Below, piece after piece: positions 31,240 to 42,450 of a stretch of 64,000 nt of DNA. A program made the position numbers and the translations under genes. Source of the stretch: Clusia tigrina (Eukaryota; Arthropoda; Insecta; Diptera; Clusiidae); assembly GCA_920105625.2 (NCBI GenBank), contig OV050030.1:211714325-211778324 (forward strand), read 5' to 3'. Position 1 is the first letter of the stretch; every line of letters starts with the position of its first letter. The notes under the pieces are model-generated. The model saw only the letters and a program-made list of their open reading frames with translations. It was not told the origin of the DNA and made no database searches.

Positions 31240-32000
31240 CGTTAGACTCTCATGTACATAAAATGAGATGTCACCCTGAACTCCAATATCATTCAGCAAC
31301 AGGGTCCTTTTACTGGACTTGCAGAAGCCAGCAATGTGCTTGAACAACTGACTTCTATCACGTGCCGAGTGGAGTTTCACCTAAATCGGAGCTGTAGTGG
31401 TTTTGCTCAGGTTTCCCTTAGTTCGCAGACGGAATGCCTCTCTCACGAGTGAAGTACTGACATTAACCGCTTTGCAAACTCGTGAGATAATAGCACACAA
31501 ATTTTCAGCTTCAGCGTGGGGAATACCAATAATAACCAAATCAGAGGTTACCGCAACATGCTCAAATTTGGCCACTTTATCACGCAAGGTGGCTACCTCG
31601 CGTCCAAGAGCCCGATTATCAGCATCCATCTACTCCACGACAGCAACCCGCTTCTCCATTTTTGCCACAGCAGACCTGACATTGATTAGCTCACCAGATA
31701 TTTCACTCATTCTCTGCATAACTCTCCCTTCAGCTAGTTTGACAGCGTCTGTTATGCTTTGAGTCACCTGCATAATAATGCACTCAGGTTGCAGATGCAG
31801 CTTCTCTTCAAGCACCAGTAACCAATTTCGTGGTAGTGGTGAATCAACAAGTTTCTCATGAAGTTGAGTAAGATTTAAATACTGCGGCGAAGAGACGGAC
31901 GTCAATTTTTTTGACGCGGCTTTTCGAGTGGGAGCGACATTGCTTTCAAACCACATATATTTAACTCTAAGTTTTATTAAAAAACAAGCAATTATTTCCA
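31240..32000 (-). pseudogene. CR1-like ORF1, coiled coil and RRM-like
   Basis: Minus-strand traces at 31972-31630 and 31629-31381 are split by a single stop. The first has a basic start (RKAASKKLTSVSS) and an amphipathic helical stretch (ELINVRSAVAKMEKRVAVVE). The second continues it (REVATLRDKVAKFE) and then has LVIIGIPHAEAENL, a pattern found in ORF1 RRM-like folds. ORF1 proteins bind element RNA. The upstream part (FQLAVVLSIFSFLFW) is probably not part of it. Confidence 0.5.
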
Positions 32001-32159
32001 GAATAAACAATTTCAACAATAAAATAATTCCGGTTCTGCAAACTCCAAGAAAACCCTTGATCAACAACCAAAACAGAAAACTGAAAATACTCAATACAAC
32101 CGCGAGCTGAAACAAATACGTCTATTCGGCACACATTCCACGACAATTAAGTAGCAGAG

Positions 32160-32844
32160 GACTATTATTGAATAAAGTTATAGAGCACTATCTTGACTGC
32201 AGCGAAGTTAAGGACGCATTGAAAAGTTCTGGTTTTCCAACCAAATCTGTTTTTTATATAAAAAAAACAATATCCCCCAACTGTTGTTAAAAATTGAACT
32301 AGAGCCAAAGACGCAAAAGCTACCAACAAATGAAGCGCCAATATACAATCTTATGTACCTTTTACACCGGAGAACTCTCCCTGAGGAACCCAATAAGAGG
32401 CAGGGTTCAGTGCAGTGCCTTTGGCACAAAAAGTCGTATTGCACTTTAACACCAATTTGTGTAGTTTGTGGGGATCTACAACCAACAGCTCAATGCTCCC
32501 GTGACAAAAGTCGTAGGAACTGCTCTGGTAGTCACACGGCCAACTATCAGGGGTTCCCCGTCTTTAAAGAAATGTGGAGTAAAGCATCTCAAATGCAAAG
32601 ACGAGAACGACGTGTAGAAGAAGTCCCTGTTCAATGCACTCCAGCTAATATCGCTCCAAACAGCAGATTGGCTGGAAAGCCAATTCCGAAATTGGTAGAG
32701 GTAACCCAATCGAACAATTCAAAAAGGCATCTTTCTCTCCGTTCGTTAGAAGCTCTCATTGCTAATTTAACGGGCAACATGACTCAATTTATGAACTCTA
32801 TGCTAAATTTGTTTCAAGAATTTGTCCAATCACAAAATCAGTAG
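32160..32844 (+). pseudogene. Jockey-type ORF1 (Gag) fragment
   Basis: On the plus strand an RRM-like stretch (LKSSGFPTKSVFYI, about 32217-32258) is followed, in the 186-codon frame, by LEPKTQKLPTNEAPIYNLMY, the typical segment before the knuckles of Jockey-clade ORF1. Remnant zinc knuckles follow (CVVCGDLQPTAQC, then NCSGSHTANYQGFPVF); the first knuckle has lost its Cys residues. The frame ends at FQEFVQSQNQ, close to the usual ORF1 end. ORF2 does not follow. A related fragment lies at 63610-64000. Confidence 0.75.
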
Positions 32845-33060
32845 ATTCAATTTCTTATTATAGATAATTCTCAGGTTTGAAAGTTTGATTTGCTTTGTCT
32901 TCAATTCTTGGATTAACTAATTTTCTAAAAACGAGTTCAAAGGGTGTGTATATTAAGAAGAGTTTTTCTTATTCTCGCAGGAACTTTAAATTTAAAATTA
33001 TTGTATTTTATCAAAATCCTGCTGATATAGATTCGAGTACAAGGGATATAGGGGCGAGTA
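32845..33060 (-). pseudogene. gypsy integrase scrap and shared repeat
   Basis: The minus strand reads YTPFELVFRKLVNPRIED, the end of a gypsy integrase core. Next to it, 32944-33060 matches 48413-48530 (shared TCGCAGGAACT, then TTTAAAATTATTGTAT and ATCAAAATCCTG). The shared part could be an LTR or linker of one gypsy family. No frame is intact. Confidence 0.45.
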
Positions 33061-33387
33061 ACTAAATAAGAATTAACACACAAATCTGTAGCGGCGGTAT
33101 CGAGAAACGAAACAACGTATTTGCTGAAAATGGGACAAAATTTATTTTTTAATTTTATATATATTTTTTTTGTGAGATTTTAATACAATTATATTATGAA
33201 CTATACGAAAGTGCTTAGTTATAGAAATAGTCAGAAAACAAAGTTAAGGCCTAAGTATAGACAAAGTGTGGGAACCTTAATGATCTAATACTTAGGATAT
33301 GAGTAGCAATATTGTGAAACTTCATTATTTAGCAATTCACTACTATACAAATGATACGTTGACCGAACTTTCCGGCCCCCTGGAAAG
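33061..33387. other. AT-rich spacer, no gene seen
   Basis: About 330 bases without recognisable coding potential or repeats. It ends in a short GC-rich stretch (TTTCCGGCCCCCTGG) at the copia insertion site. Confidence 0.4.
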
Positions 33388-33392
33388 GACCC

Positions 33393-33641
33393 TGTTGGAC
33401 GCAGTGTTTTAAGTTTAGGAAAAGAGAAACACAGTTATTGTTTTAGATTTAAAAAAAAACCGAAATTTAATATTTATTCAATCAGCGTTAGATCAGTACT
33501 AATGCAGTACACATTTTGCAAATTATAAAAATGTAAGAGAATGAGTGCAATGACAAATTTCAAAATAAAACTAAAAACAGAACTGCATGTGTATATGTAT
33601 GTATGTTTATATGCATGTATGTTATAACGCTTATTTCAACA
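33393..33641 (-). repeat. 3' LTR of copia element
   Basis: 249 bp. It contains a GTATGTATG-type run and the same framework as the other LTR. The two LTRs differ by a 9-bp length difference and scattered substitutions, which indicates an insertion of moderate age. Confidence 0.85.
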
Positions 33642-33675
33642 CTCCCTCTCGCTATCTTTTTTTCAAAATTGAAAG

Positions 33676-34320
33676 TTAATCTTTATACAATCCAAATTTC
33701 AAAATTAAGTTAGTATGCTTCTCTACTGACAATGCTTTTGTTAATTGGTCTGCCAACTGATTTTCAGTAGGTATATATTGTACTAAAATTTCATTTCTAG
33801 ATTGCATATCGCATGTATAAAAATATTGTACATCAATACGCCGAGTACGTTTCGATGCCTGTGGATTCGCCATTAGATTGATCGCTTGTTGATTGTCACA
33901 GTATATAACCGTTGGTAAACGCTCCACCAAACTCAAATCCGACAAAAGCTTTCTTAAAGAAATTACAGCTTTGGTTGCAGAACATAAAGCAACAAATTCG
34001 GCTTCGGTAGTTTATGTCGCTATTATCAATTGCTTCTTAGAACTCCATGCTACGGCGCCACCATTGAGCAACACGAGCCAGCCAGCTGTGCTTTTTCTAG
34101 TATCAGGGTCTCCAGCCCAATCGGTATCGCAGTAGCTTACCATATTATTGTCAGTCCCTTGTATCGACGAAAATGTTATGCCTACGTCAGTAGTGCCTTT
34201 GAGGTATCTTAAAATACGCTTGACACCTTTCCAATGAGTTGTGCTCGGGTTTTCTATGTAACGACTTAGAACGCCAACCGTGTATGCAATATCTGGTCGT
34301 GAGCAGACCATAAGATACAT
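33676..34320 (-). pseudogene. copia RNase H
   Basis: Two minus-strand frames separated by one stop. 34320-34012 has MYLMVCSRPDIAYTVGVLSR, ILRYLKGT and SYCDTDWAGDPDTRKSTAGW (first catalytic Asp). 33945-33676 has VIYCDNQQAINLMANP (Asp) and TENQLADQLTKAL, the RNase H end. The Glu-containing block lies between them around 33950-34010 and is crossed by the stop. Confidence 0.85.
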
Positions 34321-34508
34321 AAGTGATCCAATAGCTTCTCTCTAAGGAAAATTTTTGTCTTCAGCACCATCATTCTTGTTAAAAATCATTCCACGTACAG
34401 CTGGGGAAGAAACAGATGAACAATTAGTAAGATAAAAACGATCTAATATACGATTTACGAGTATGTATGCCGATTGGAAGATTTTCAGTTTTCGCTGTTT
34501 CTCTCCCT

Positions 34509-35092
34509 CTAAATCTGCATACCGACGAAAAACTCTGCTTCTTTGTACGTGATGCTGAACTCGTTATGCAATTTATTCAAAATGTCCATTACTAAATGTG
34601 TGTAGTTACCGCAAAGCAGTCCATCATTTACATAAAGAGCTAGATGTATAATAAAACCCTGCGATGCGTACGTAAATACGCAACTATCTGATGATGATTG
34701 TTTGAAATTGTGTTGCAATAGGAACTCAACAATCTTTTAATTCCATTGCCTCGTCGCCTGCCCTCTTTCAGCATACACACTTGATCGTCTACAGCAAAAC
34801 CACAAGGTTGTTCCATGTATATCAGATCCTCTAAGTCTCCATGCAAAAATGCAGTTTTCACGTCGAACTGGTAAACTTCTAGATCTTCTGCTGCAGCGAT
34901 TGATAATAAAATTCGAATAGAGTCATAGCGCACTACAGGCGCATATATTTCATCGTAGTCAATTTTGTATTTCTGGGAACAGCCACGCTCCACTTTATAT
35001 TTATCAACTTCTCCTTTAGAATTCAGATTTCGTTTAAAACCCAACGATTTGTAATAACATGCTTGTCTGATGTGCGCGGGACCAAAATCCAA
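34509..35092 (-). pseudogene. copia reverse transcriptase
   Basis: Frames 35092-34640 and 34718-34509. The first has QKYKIDYDEIYAPVVRYDSI and VYQFDVKTAFLHGDL (first catalytic Asp), then EQPCGFAVDD. The second has SDSCVFTYASQGFIIHLALY followed by VND: the expected YVDD is YVND, so one catalytic Asp is lost. The RT frames are further shifted around 34700-34740. Confidence 0.85.
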
Positions 35093-36330
35093 GTGTTACT
35101 CTTCCGTAAAGAGTCCAACTCTTCGTTGATTGCTTTCATCCAGTCACTGGAATCTGTACTGCTCATTGCTTCATCCAGAGTATTTGGTTCTAGTTGTGCC
35201 ATAAAAACCTCAGCGATATTCACAGATGTAGTATCTTCGCTTGATTTCTTTCGTTGACGTGTATTAATTGGACTTCTAGGCACCAAGAGCTTGTTATTAT
35301 TGTTTTGTTGCTCGGTGTCGCTGTCTATTAGCTGTTCAGTTTCGCCTTTTTGTTCAATATTACTTCGAGTTTTTGTTTCCGCCACTTCATTCGACTCCTT
35401 TTGATCTTCATTAAAAATTATGTCACGACGCACGTAAATTTTCTTCATTAGTGGCTCATATACTCTATATGCTTTGCTGCCATCATTATATCCAATCAAA
35501 ATGCATTTAACTGAGTTCTTCTCCCATTTGGTCCTTTGATCTTTCGGCACATGAACGTAAACTTCGCCGCCAAAAATTTTTAAATGTTGTACACATGGTT
35601 TGCGACCACACCATAGCTCGTAAGGTGTAACATCACCAATAACCTCTGATGCAATACGGTTTCTGAGGTATACAGCTGTGTTCGTAGCTTCTCCCCATAA
35701 ATATAAAGGCAAATTTCTCCAATGTAACATTGCTTTTGCTGCTTCTACAATAGTTCTGTTTTGCCTCTCAATAAAACCATTTTGTTCTGGTGCTCTGGGC
35801 GTAGAAAATTCTTGCTTAATACCCTTTGATAACAGGAATTGCTTGACCGCGGTGTTGTTGAACTCCACGCTACCATCGGATCTCAGCCTTTTTATAAAAT
35901 GACCATCTGCTTGTACAACAGCATAAAATTCCATCAGCTTCTGTAAAACGTCACTTTTCTCCTTAAAAAATAGACAAAACAGTATCTTGAAAAACCATCT
36001 TTCAATAACATAAAATAATTAGCGCCGCCAATTGAAGGCGAGCTCATCTTGCCACTAGATCAACATGAAACGTCTCACCAGGGATCTTTGCTCCTTTCGC
36101 CCAGATTTCTCAAAACTTAAGCTTGCTGCTTACCAAGCGCGCAACCCTCACAGAATGGATTCTGATTGTTGACGTTAGCAATGCTTATACCATTGACGAT
36201 TTGTTGATTAAACATTTTCCGAAGAGTTTCAAAATTAACATGCCCTAAACGCTATGAAGACATGGTCATAGATGCTGCAACATTTAGCTCAGACAAACGT
36301 ATTGGCTTTATATTCATTTTATAAAGTCTC
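35023..36330 (-). pseudogene. copia integrase
   Basis: From about 36290 the minus strand has the zinc-binding start (LGHVNFETLRKM and NPFCEGCALGKQ) in broken frames and the beginning of the core (NYFMLLKDGFSRYCF). The 303-codon frame 35934-35023 then has RSDGSVEFNN (catalytic Asp), APEQNGFIERQNRT (catalytic Glu) and KIFGGEVYVHVPKDQR. Its end holds the integrase-RT linker (RSPINTRQRKKSS). Integrase would insert the cDNA. Stops near 36020-36270 disrupt the N-terminal part. Confidence 0.85.
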
Positions 36331-36989
36331 TATTCACGATAACCATCAGCCAAAACTCGATTGTCTTTCTTAAATAAAACTCGATGACCACCTTTAATAA
36401 ATACCACATTGATACCTTTTTCTGTTGCTTGCGAAATTGACACAAAATTTCTGTCTAAATCAGGAACGTACAGTACATTTTTGAGTGTATATACAAAGCC
36501 AGTCTGTTCAGCACCGATAACACGCACATCAATATCACCTTGACCTGCTGCATTCAGTTTTCTTCCGTCGCCAACACGAACTTTGCAAAAATCTTCCGGG
36601 AAAGGTAAATAGTTTTTGAAAAAATCCTTCTGAAAACTCATGTGATCAGATGCACCGGAGTCAGCATACCAGTCATTTTTAATATTTCCGCTTGTCGATG
36701 TCATTAATACCGACTGCAGCGTGAATAACTGTTCAGCTTCGTTGTCATAAGATTTTGACTGTGTTTCGAACGTCAAATTTTGTCGATCGCCATTTCTGCT
36801 GTTGGTGTTATTGTTCTTTGTTTGGCCATTCGAATGTCTTTCATTGTCACGCTGTTTCTTATAACATTCATGTGCCCAATGTCCAGGTTTCGAACAATAA
36901 TTACATTTGCCTGGTCTCTTCGTCGTGCTGTTGCTGTTGCCATTTTCGTTTTTATTTTTGCTTCTGCTTGCTGCATACGCTGTTTTCAT
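36330..36989 (-). pseudogene. copia Gag knuckle and protease
   Basis: A 219-codon frame with CNYCSKPGHWAHEC (CCHC knuckle, residues about 29-42), an Asn-rich spacer and WYADSGASDHMS (protease active site DSGA near residue 110), followed by LKNVLYVPDLDRNFVSISQ, a copia protease hallmark. The protease would process the polyprotein. It is in a different frame from the capsid part at 37146-37634. Confidence 0.85.
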
Positions 36990-37145
36990 ATTTTCGCTGT
37001 CTGCTGCGCCTTTTGCTGCGCCTGTTTCTCGAAAATTGATTATTGCTTCTTCGTTATGATGATGTTAACTTCTCGATTGTCTGCACATTGCGGGGCACTG
37101 CATACCATGCAATTCTCACGTTGTCAAATATTGCAGGTAAACTGC

Positions 37146-37634
37146 TCAGAATTTTCGCAAGTCGATGTCTTTCAGCCGTTGCGCCGACTTTATGCTGGCA
37201 ATGTAACTTGCGACACTTTCACTGTCGTCCATTTTCAAGCTAATAAATTTCTCGAGGAGTACCTGTGCTGATTGCTCACTCTTTTCGGCATGTACAGTTT
37301 TGAGCCTAGCCCACATTTCAGCTGCCGTCGTACAGTCGCTTAAATATTTTAATTGATCCAATTCTAGACCACGCACAAGGAAAGCTTGAGCCTCAGCATC
37401 CTTTTCGTCCCAATCTGTACCATTTTGAGCTGGACGAGCAATTATTCCCATTATATATGGCTTTAACTTATTCTCAGCAATATAAATCTCCATCTGCCGC
37501 TTCCACAACTGATAGTTTGTGCCATTGAAACGATGGATTTGGTACGATTTAGTTTCAGCCATTTTCACCGGCTTATTTTCTACAGTGACTTCTTGCTTAA
37601 TTAAGTCAATCAAAACGATATTTTTATCGTCCAT
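37146..37634 (-). pseudogene. copia Gag capsid part
   Basis: The 162-codon frame starts at 37634, 57 bases inside the 5' LTR, with MDDKNIVLIDLIKQE. It carries the copia capsid signature: FNGTNYQLWKRQMEIYI, FLVRGLELDQLKYL, AAEMWARLKTVH and SYIASIKSAQRLKD. It ends at a frameshift, after which knuckle and protease continue in another frame. It is the start of the single polyprotein expected for copia. Confidence 0.85.
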
Positions 37635-37690
37635 AAAATTACTTATTCTCGAAAACCGACTTAAGACACACGAGCAGTGGGCTCATAACT

Positions 37691-37930
37691 TGTTGGACGC
37701 AGTGTTTTAAGTTTAGGAAAAGAGAAACACAGTTATTGTTTTAGATTTAAAAAAAAACGAAATTTATTCAATCAGAGTTAGATCAGTACTAATTCAGTAC
37801 ACATTTTGCAAATTATAAAAACGTAAGAGAATGAGTGTAATGACAAACTTCAAAATAAAACTAAAAACAGAACTGCATGTGTATATGTATGTATGTTTAT
37901 ATGCATATGAAGATAACGCTTATTTCAACA
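37691..37930 (-). repeat. 5' LTR of copia element
   Basis: 240 bp, minus orientation, TG...CA. GACCC follows on the outside (37931-37935). Its upper-coordinate side lies 15 bp from the BEL LTR that starts at 37946. Confidence 0.85.
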
Positions 37931-37945
37931 GACCCTTTCAAGAAA

Positions 37946-38233
37946 TGTTCGAGCACATTAATTTAATTATATTTTAGTTTATTTATAGCTATTTAATTAT
38001 AAATAACAATTTATGTAGCTCACCCCTCAATCATCGTTCAATTTACTAACATTTTTTGTTATACTTAAAATGAACACATTTTGTGCTTAACTCATTTTTA
38101 CCAATCATTTTTGTATAAATAGAAGAAAATAGGACTCTTCTCTCACATGGATTCAACGAAATAAGCAACGACTTTTTATTTCGCTCGTGCTCTTTTCTGA
38201 AACATTATCCTAAAATACATACATACATTTATT
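37946..38233 (+). repeat. 5' LTR of BEL/Pao element
   Basis: Starts TGTTCGAGCAC. It holds TATAAATAG near 38114 and a poly-A-type stretch. The end is blurred by an expanded TACATACATACA run, so the right border is approximate. It lacks about 30 bp present in the other LTR near 43980. Confidence 0.7.
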
Positions 38234-38908
38234 GGCGTCCAACGTGACGACTCGAGTCTAATTTTCACCAAAAGAATAAAAAGTCCGCGCTATAAATACA
38301 TAATTATCAATCATTTCAATTGTTTTAACACCAATAAAAAACAAATTGTGTTATAATCTATATCAATTAATGGTGGAACGAGATTTCTTTGTACAGCTGC
38401 GTCGTGGGAAGAGCACCGTCAGCAGAAGAATATTATTTGCAGTTTCCAGAATAGTCAAAGGGAGTATAAAATAAATGCATTATCAACAGGTATTTATGCA
38501 TACATTATAAAACGAAAGTGTATTTTAAAAAATTGCGGAAAACTAAGAACGCAACAACAAATTTTGGCACCACATTTTGCGGAAAAAATTAAAATTATTT
38601 TCGAACATCATATTAAAACATATTTGCCAACTAACGGAAAACCTGAGAGCCGGTTTTTTTTTATTTTTCTCAATTCATATCCAGCACACAGCCGCAGTCG
38701 TATTCTGTCTTCTTCTAATCAACGTGCAATTTTGTTTAATTCATCGCTCACACTTTGTTGTTTAAATTCTGCATTCGTCCTCTTATCATCCGTTTCATCG
38801 CACTCACCATTACTGCACAACCAACTCATCGTTACCAGTTTGATGTTTTGTTAGCGTCGACGTCGGCAGAGAATTTTCGTTTGATTTTTTATCGTAGTGC
38901 TGCATTGA

Positions 38909-39700
38909 ATGATTATGCCAGACTTAGCTGTACTACAAAAACAACGCTCAGCTGCCAAAGCTAGTGTTACACGCATAAAAAATATGCTCTCTAATTATAT
39001 GTCTGCAGCAGAACTCGAATGTCCATTAGGTTTGATAGAGGCATATTTCAAACAATTCCTATCAATTCATACGGACATCGAGATACAAAATGATAAAGAT
39101 ATGAATCGCACTGAAATTGAAGAGTTGTGTATTGTAACGAAATCGAAAGCAATAGAATTATTGGGTAACAACTACAAACGCTCTCATCATGATACAACTC
39201 TTCCGTTTCCCGTCTCTGCGCCCAGTAGATTGCCTCATTTACATTTACCAAAATTCGATGGCAAGTATTCGCAGTATAGAAGTTTTATTTCATCGGTTGA
39301 ACAACTCGTCAATAGTGATTCCGCTCTTTCGGCAATCTCTTGCATTGTTTATCTGGTCAAGCATTAGACACAATTAAAGGTTTTCAAGTTACAACTGACA
39401 ATTATACAAAGGCACTAAAGAGATTAGAAGAGCGTTAGCACAATAAAACGTTGTTATTTTTAGAACATATTGCACACCTTTACAAACTTCCAGAAATTCA
39501 AAAGTCATCAGCAGTTCAGCTGCTTAGTCTTGTCGATAGAGCATCAGCAATATTCACTTCATTAAAATCCCTTGGTAAGGGACTGATATTATACGAGTAT
39601 ATACTGAGATATGAAAATACATCAAATAGCACAAAAATTAGATTCCGAATCACAATTAAAATGGAAAGAAACATTAGATTTTAGTTCGTTGCCGACATGG
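38909..39700 (+). pseudogene. BEL/Pao Gag, first part
   Basis: The 152-codon frame at 38909 has a coiled N-terminal region and SAPSRLPHLHLPKFDGKYSQ, typical of Pao gag. After a frameshift near 39350 the trace reads ALDTIKGFQVTTDNYTKAL and LLFLEHIAHLYKLPEIQKSS, then a third frame follows. The Met at 38909 or the one two codons later is the likely start, about 670 bases after the primer site. Confidence 0.75.
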
Positions 39701-40321
39701 GAAGTATTTTCGAAGCAACTTGAGTGGAGATGCCAGTTTCTCGAATAAACAGAACCTTGCTCATCTCAGTCAGATTCTGCGCATGCAAATAAATATAAGA
39801 GCAAATCTTCAGAAAATCGTACATCTTTTCATGCGCTACAAAGTTCATGCGCTCATTGTAAATTCAAAGATCATTGGCTTAGTGGCTTCGCTAAATTCAA
39901 TGGAATGGAAGTCACCATAGTTAAAAAATTGGGCCTCTGTATAAATTGCTTATCAGATAGTCATGGTGTTGCCAAATGTACATCTAAATACAAGTGCAGA
40001 GTATGCAACAAGTCACATCACACTCTACTGCATCGGCCAACAACAACTGATGGGGCCGCTAATGAGTTCGGTGTACTCATAGCATCAGCAGTAGTGAATG
40101 TGCATATGGAGAAGTATTTAGATACCGTTATGCTTGCTACTGCTATTGTTTTATTTCGCAATTCCATTGGTGAATACCAATTTGGCCGTGCTCTCTTAGA
40201 TTCGTGCTCGCAAGTAAATTTAATCACTGAACGATTCGCCAATGTTCTGAATTTGCCTAAAATAAAAACATCAGTAAATATTTTCGGCGATGGTGGTTTA
40301 TCATCCAAAGTAAAATTTTGA
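39701..40321 (+). pseudogene. BEL/Pao Gag knuckles and protease
   Basis: From 39700 to 39900 the frame is broken. The 138-codon frame at 39905 reads KKLGLCINCLSDSHGVAKC, then CRVCNKSHHTLLH (Pao knuckles). The protease follows with FGRALLDSCSQVNLITERF: the active-site DSGS is DSCS here. A stop falls at 40321. The same knuckle pair occurs in the second BEL element at about 46500. Confidence 0.8.
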
Positions 40322-41660
40322 AATAGAAGCTTACTAGTAGCTAATCGATTGTCTGGATATCAGCCCTAGTCTGATTTCGACATAAGCGCATGTCCTTCAA
40401 AAATTGATTTCGCTGACGAATATTTTTATAAATCACAATCAATAGACCTGCTCATCGGAGCAGATAGTTCCTTTGAAATTCTGTGTAACTGCCAATTCAA
40501 ATTGGCATCGAATCTGCCAACATTACAAGAGACTATATTCAGATGGGTGGTATCAGGTCGCTACAAATCGCTTTGTAAGGCACGCGCACAACAATGCTAT
40601 CTTTGTACACTCGATGATGAAAATTGAAACCAGCAACTAGAATATCTATGGGCATTAGAAGATGTCAAGTCAGTGACCATGAAATGGACAGCAGATGAGC
40701 AGGCATACGAGTCTGACTATGTTGCCAAAACAGATATGCAAACTGATGGTCATGTGGTGGTGAAGCTTCCATTCAAGGAAGATCCAGTCGCTATTGGTTC
40801 CTCTCATTGCCTAGCTTTGAATCGACTACACTCGCTAGGAGACGCTTAGCTCGTGAGCCCAATATCAAATTGCAATACGTACAATTCATGAAAGAATATG
40901 AACAGTTATGCTATATGTCGCTTGCAAAAGACATAGATTTAAGACAGCCACATTACTTCATACCCCACCAGTGCGTACTTAGATCCAATAGCATTAGCAC
41001 AAAGTTGAGGGTCGTATTCGATACGTCGGCCAAATCGTCACAAAAATTTATCAATGATGTTTTGTTAGTCGGACCGACTATACAAGCAAATCTATATGTG
41101 CAAATTCTTCGGTTTCGCCTATACAAGTATGCACTCACCGGCGACATAGTAGAAATGTATCGCATGGTATTGGTACACGCCTCGCATCACAAATTTCAAC
41201 TTATTTTTTGGCGCGAGAATGTACAACACCCGATTCTAATAAACAAATTGAACACTGTCACTTATGACATGTCAGCTTCGCTATTTTTAGCCATTCGCAG
41301 CCTAAACCTCATTGCAAATAACTCTTTTTAGGTAGGTGCGAATATTTTACGCCATCATTTCTATGTCGACGACATGTTGACAGGCGCCAACGATATCGAA
41401 CAACTCATAATCATCAAATTACTCAATTATTGCAAAGATGCGGGCTTTAATTGGCCAAAATTCAATCGAATCACCCGCAATTTCAAAACAAATCGATGGA
41501 ACTCATCAATATGAATATCGATGATCCTCTAGTTTCAAATACGCTCAGCGTTTCATGGGATCCACAGCAGGATTTATTCTTATTTTCGTTTGAGCCCAAA
41601 CAAAAATACACGACGTATACAAAAAGCTCAATTTTGTCAGTTTCGTCTTCAATTTCGATC
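40322..41660 (+). pseudogene. BEL/Pao reverse transcriptase
   Basis: Traces before 40800 (DLLIGADSSFEILC, RWVVSGRYKS) are the protease-RT linker. The frame 40807-41331 has KEYEQLCYMSLAKDID, PHYFIPHQCVL, LRVVFDTSAKSS, NDVLLVGPTIQANLY and ALTGDIVEMYRMV (first catalytic Asp). The catalytic FYVDDMLTG is in another frame at about 41356-41382. At least three frame changes occur. The catalytic Asp residues are intact. Confidence 0.8.
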
Positions 41661-42450
41661 CTATGGCACCTCTTATAATACAACCAAGAGTCTTATTGCA
41701 AAACTTATGGATAATGAAAAACGATTGGGATACAAAGGTTCCGAAAATACCAAAAGATGATTTTCAAAATTTCATAAATTATCGCGAAAATCTGCATATG
41801 ATAAAATTACCCCTCTATGTGTTACTCGCACCGTTTACAAGTATTCAGCTGCATGGTTTTAGCGACGCATCAATACGCGCATATGGTTGTTGCGTATATG
41901 TTCGAGTGAGCGATAATTATGGAAACATTTCTGTTAATCTATTCACAGCAAAGTGTCGAGTTGTACCAGTCAAAAGAGGACGAAGAATTGGAGCTCACCG
42001 GCGTGCATCTACTTTCATGCATCTACAAGAAAATTGCACCACTGTTCGGCGATTTGAAGCCAGACGTTTTTCTATGGACAGATGCGACAGTCGTTCTACG
42101 TTGGTTACAGCTGCACTCTTCAACATTAACAACAATTGTCGGCAATCGAAATGCAGGAATCCACCACTAATTGCAACTGGCGACACGTTCCAACTACCAG
42201 CAACCCTGCCGATATCATCAATCGCGGCACGTCTATGGCTGAACTGGTAGACTCCATCTGGTTTACTGGTCCAGCTTTTCTACAACAAAATCGAGAAAAT
42301 TGGCCACGTACAACCATAACTGATGTTAACAGCGAAGAGGCAAATTGCGCAATAAGAGCAACTTTCAAATGCGCTGGCGAAAACAATGCCAATATAGATC
42401 TTGTTGACGTACAAGTTGCTACACAAGACTTCTGCGCATCGTAAGCCGGC
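41661..42450 (+). pseudogene. BEL/Pao RNase H
   Basis: The frame 41663-42250 has LQNLWIMKNDWDTKVPKIP and IQLHGFSDASIRAYGCCVYV (catalytic Asp). The following parts are in other frames: LTGVHLLSCIYKKIAPLFG, then LKPDVFLWTDATVVLRWLQL and SNPADIINRGTSMAEL. A frame change falls near 41960 and another near 42140. Confidence 0.75.

Larger units (their letters stand above)
29391..32150 (-). mobile_element. CR1-like non-LTR retrotransposon, 3' truncated
   Basis: On the minus strand from 5' to 3': ORF1 (about 32000-31240), endonuclease end and linker (30897-30295) and RT (30074-29391). The RT ends soon after YADD, where the 3' UTR of the second R1-like element is found, so the 3' part is missing. The family matches the element at 1-1925. 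Frame changes occur in ORF1 and between the ORF2 parts. Confidence 0.7.
33393..37930 (-). mobile_element. Ty1/copia element with both LTRs
   Basis: A 4.5-kb element on the minus strand. LTRs are at 37691-37930 (5', 240 bp) and 33393-33641 (3', 249 bp), both TG...CA, with GACCC duplicated outside (33388-33392 and 37931-37935). After the 5' LTR the minus strand reads AGTTATGAGCCC, similar to the half-tRNA-iMet primer site of copia elements. A purine-rich GCGAGAGGGAG precedes the 3' LTR. Order is gag, protease, integrase, RT, RNase H, as in copia. Stops and frameshifts inactivate it. Confidence 0.9.

Noticed and set aside
30900..31240. Possible gene between CR1-like ORF1 and ORF2
   Set aside because: Only short broken endonuclease-like traces occur, which fits a decayed ORF2 start.
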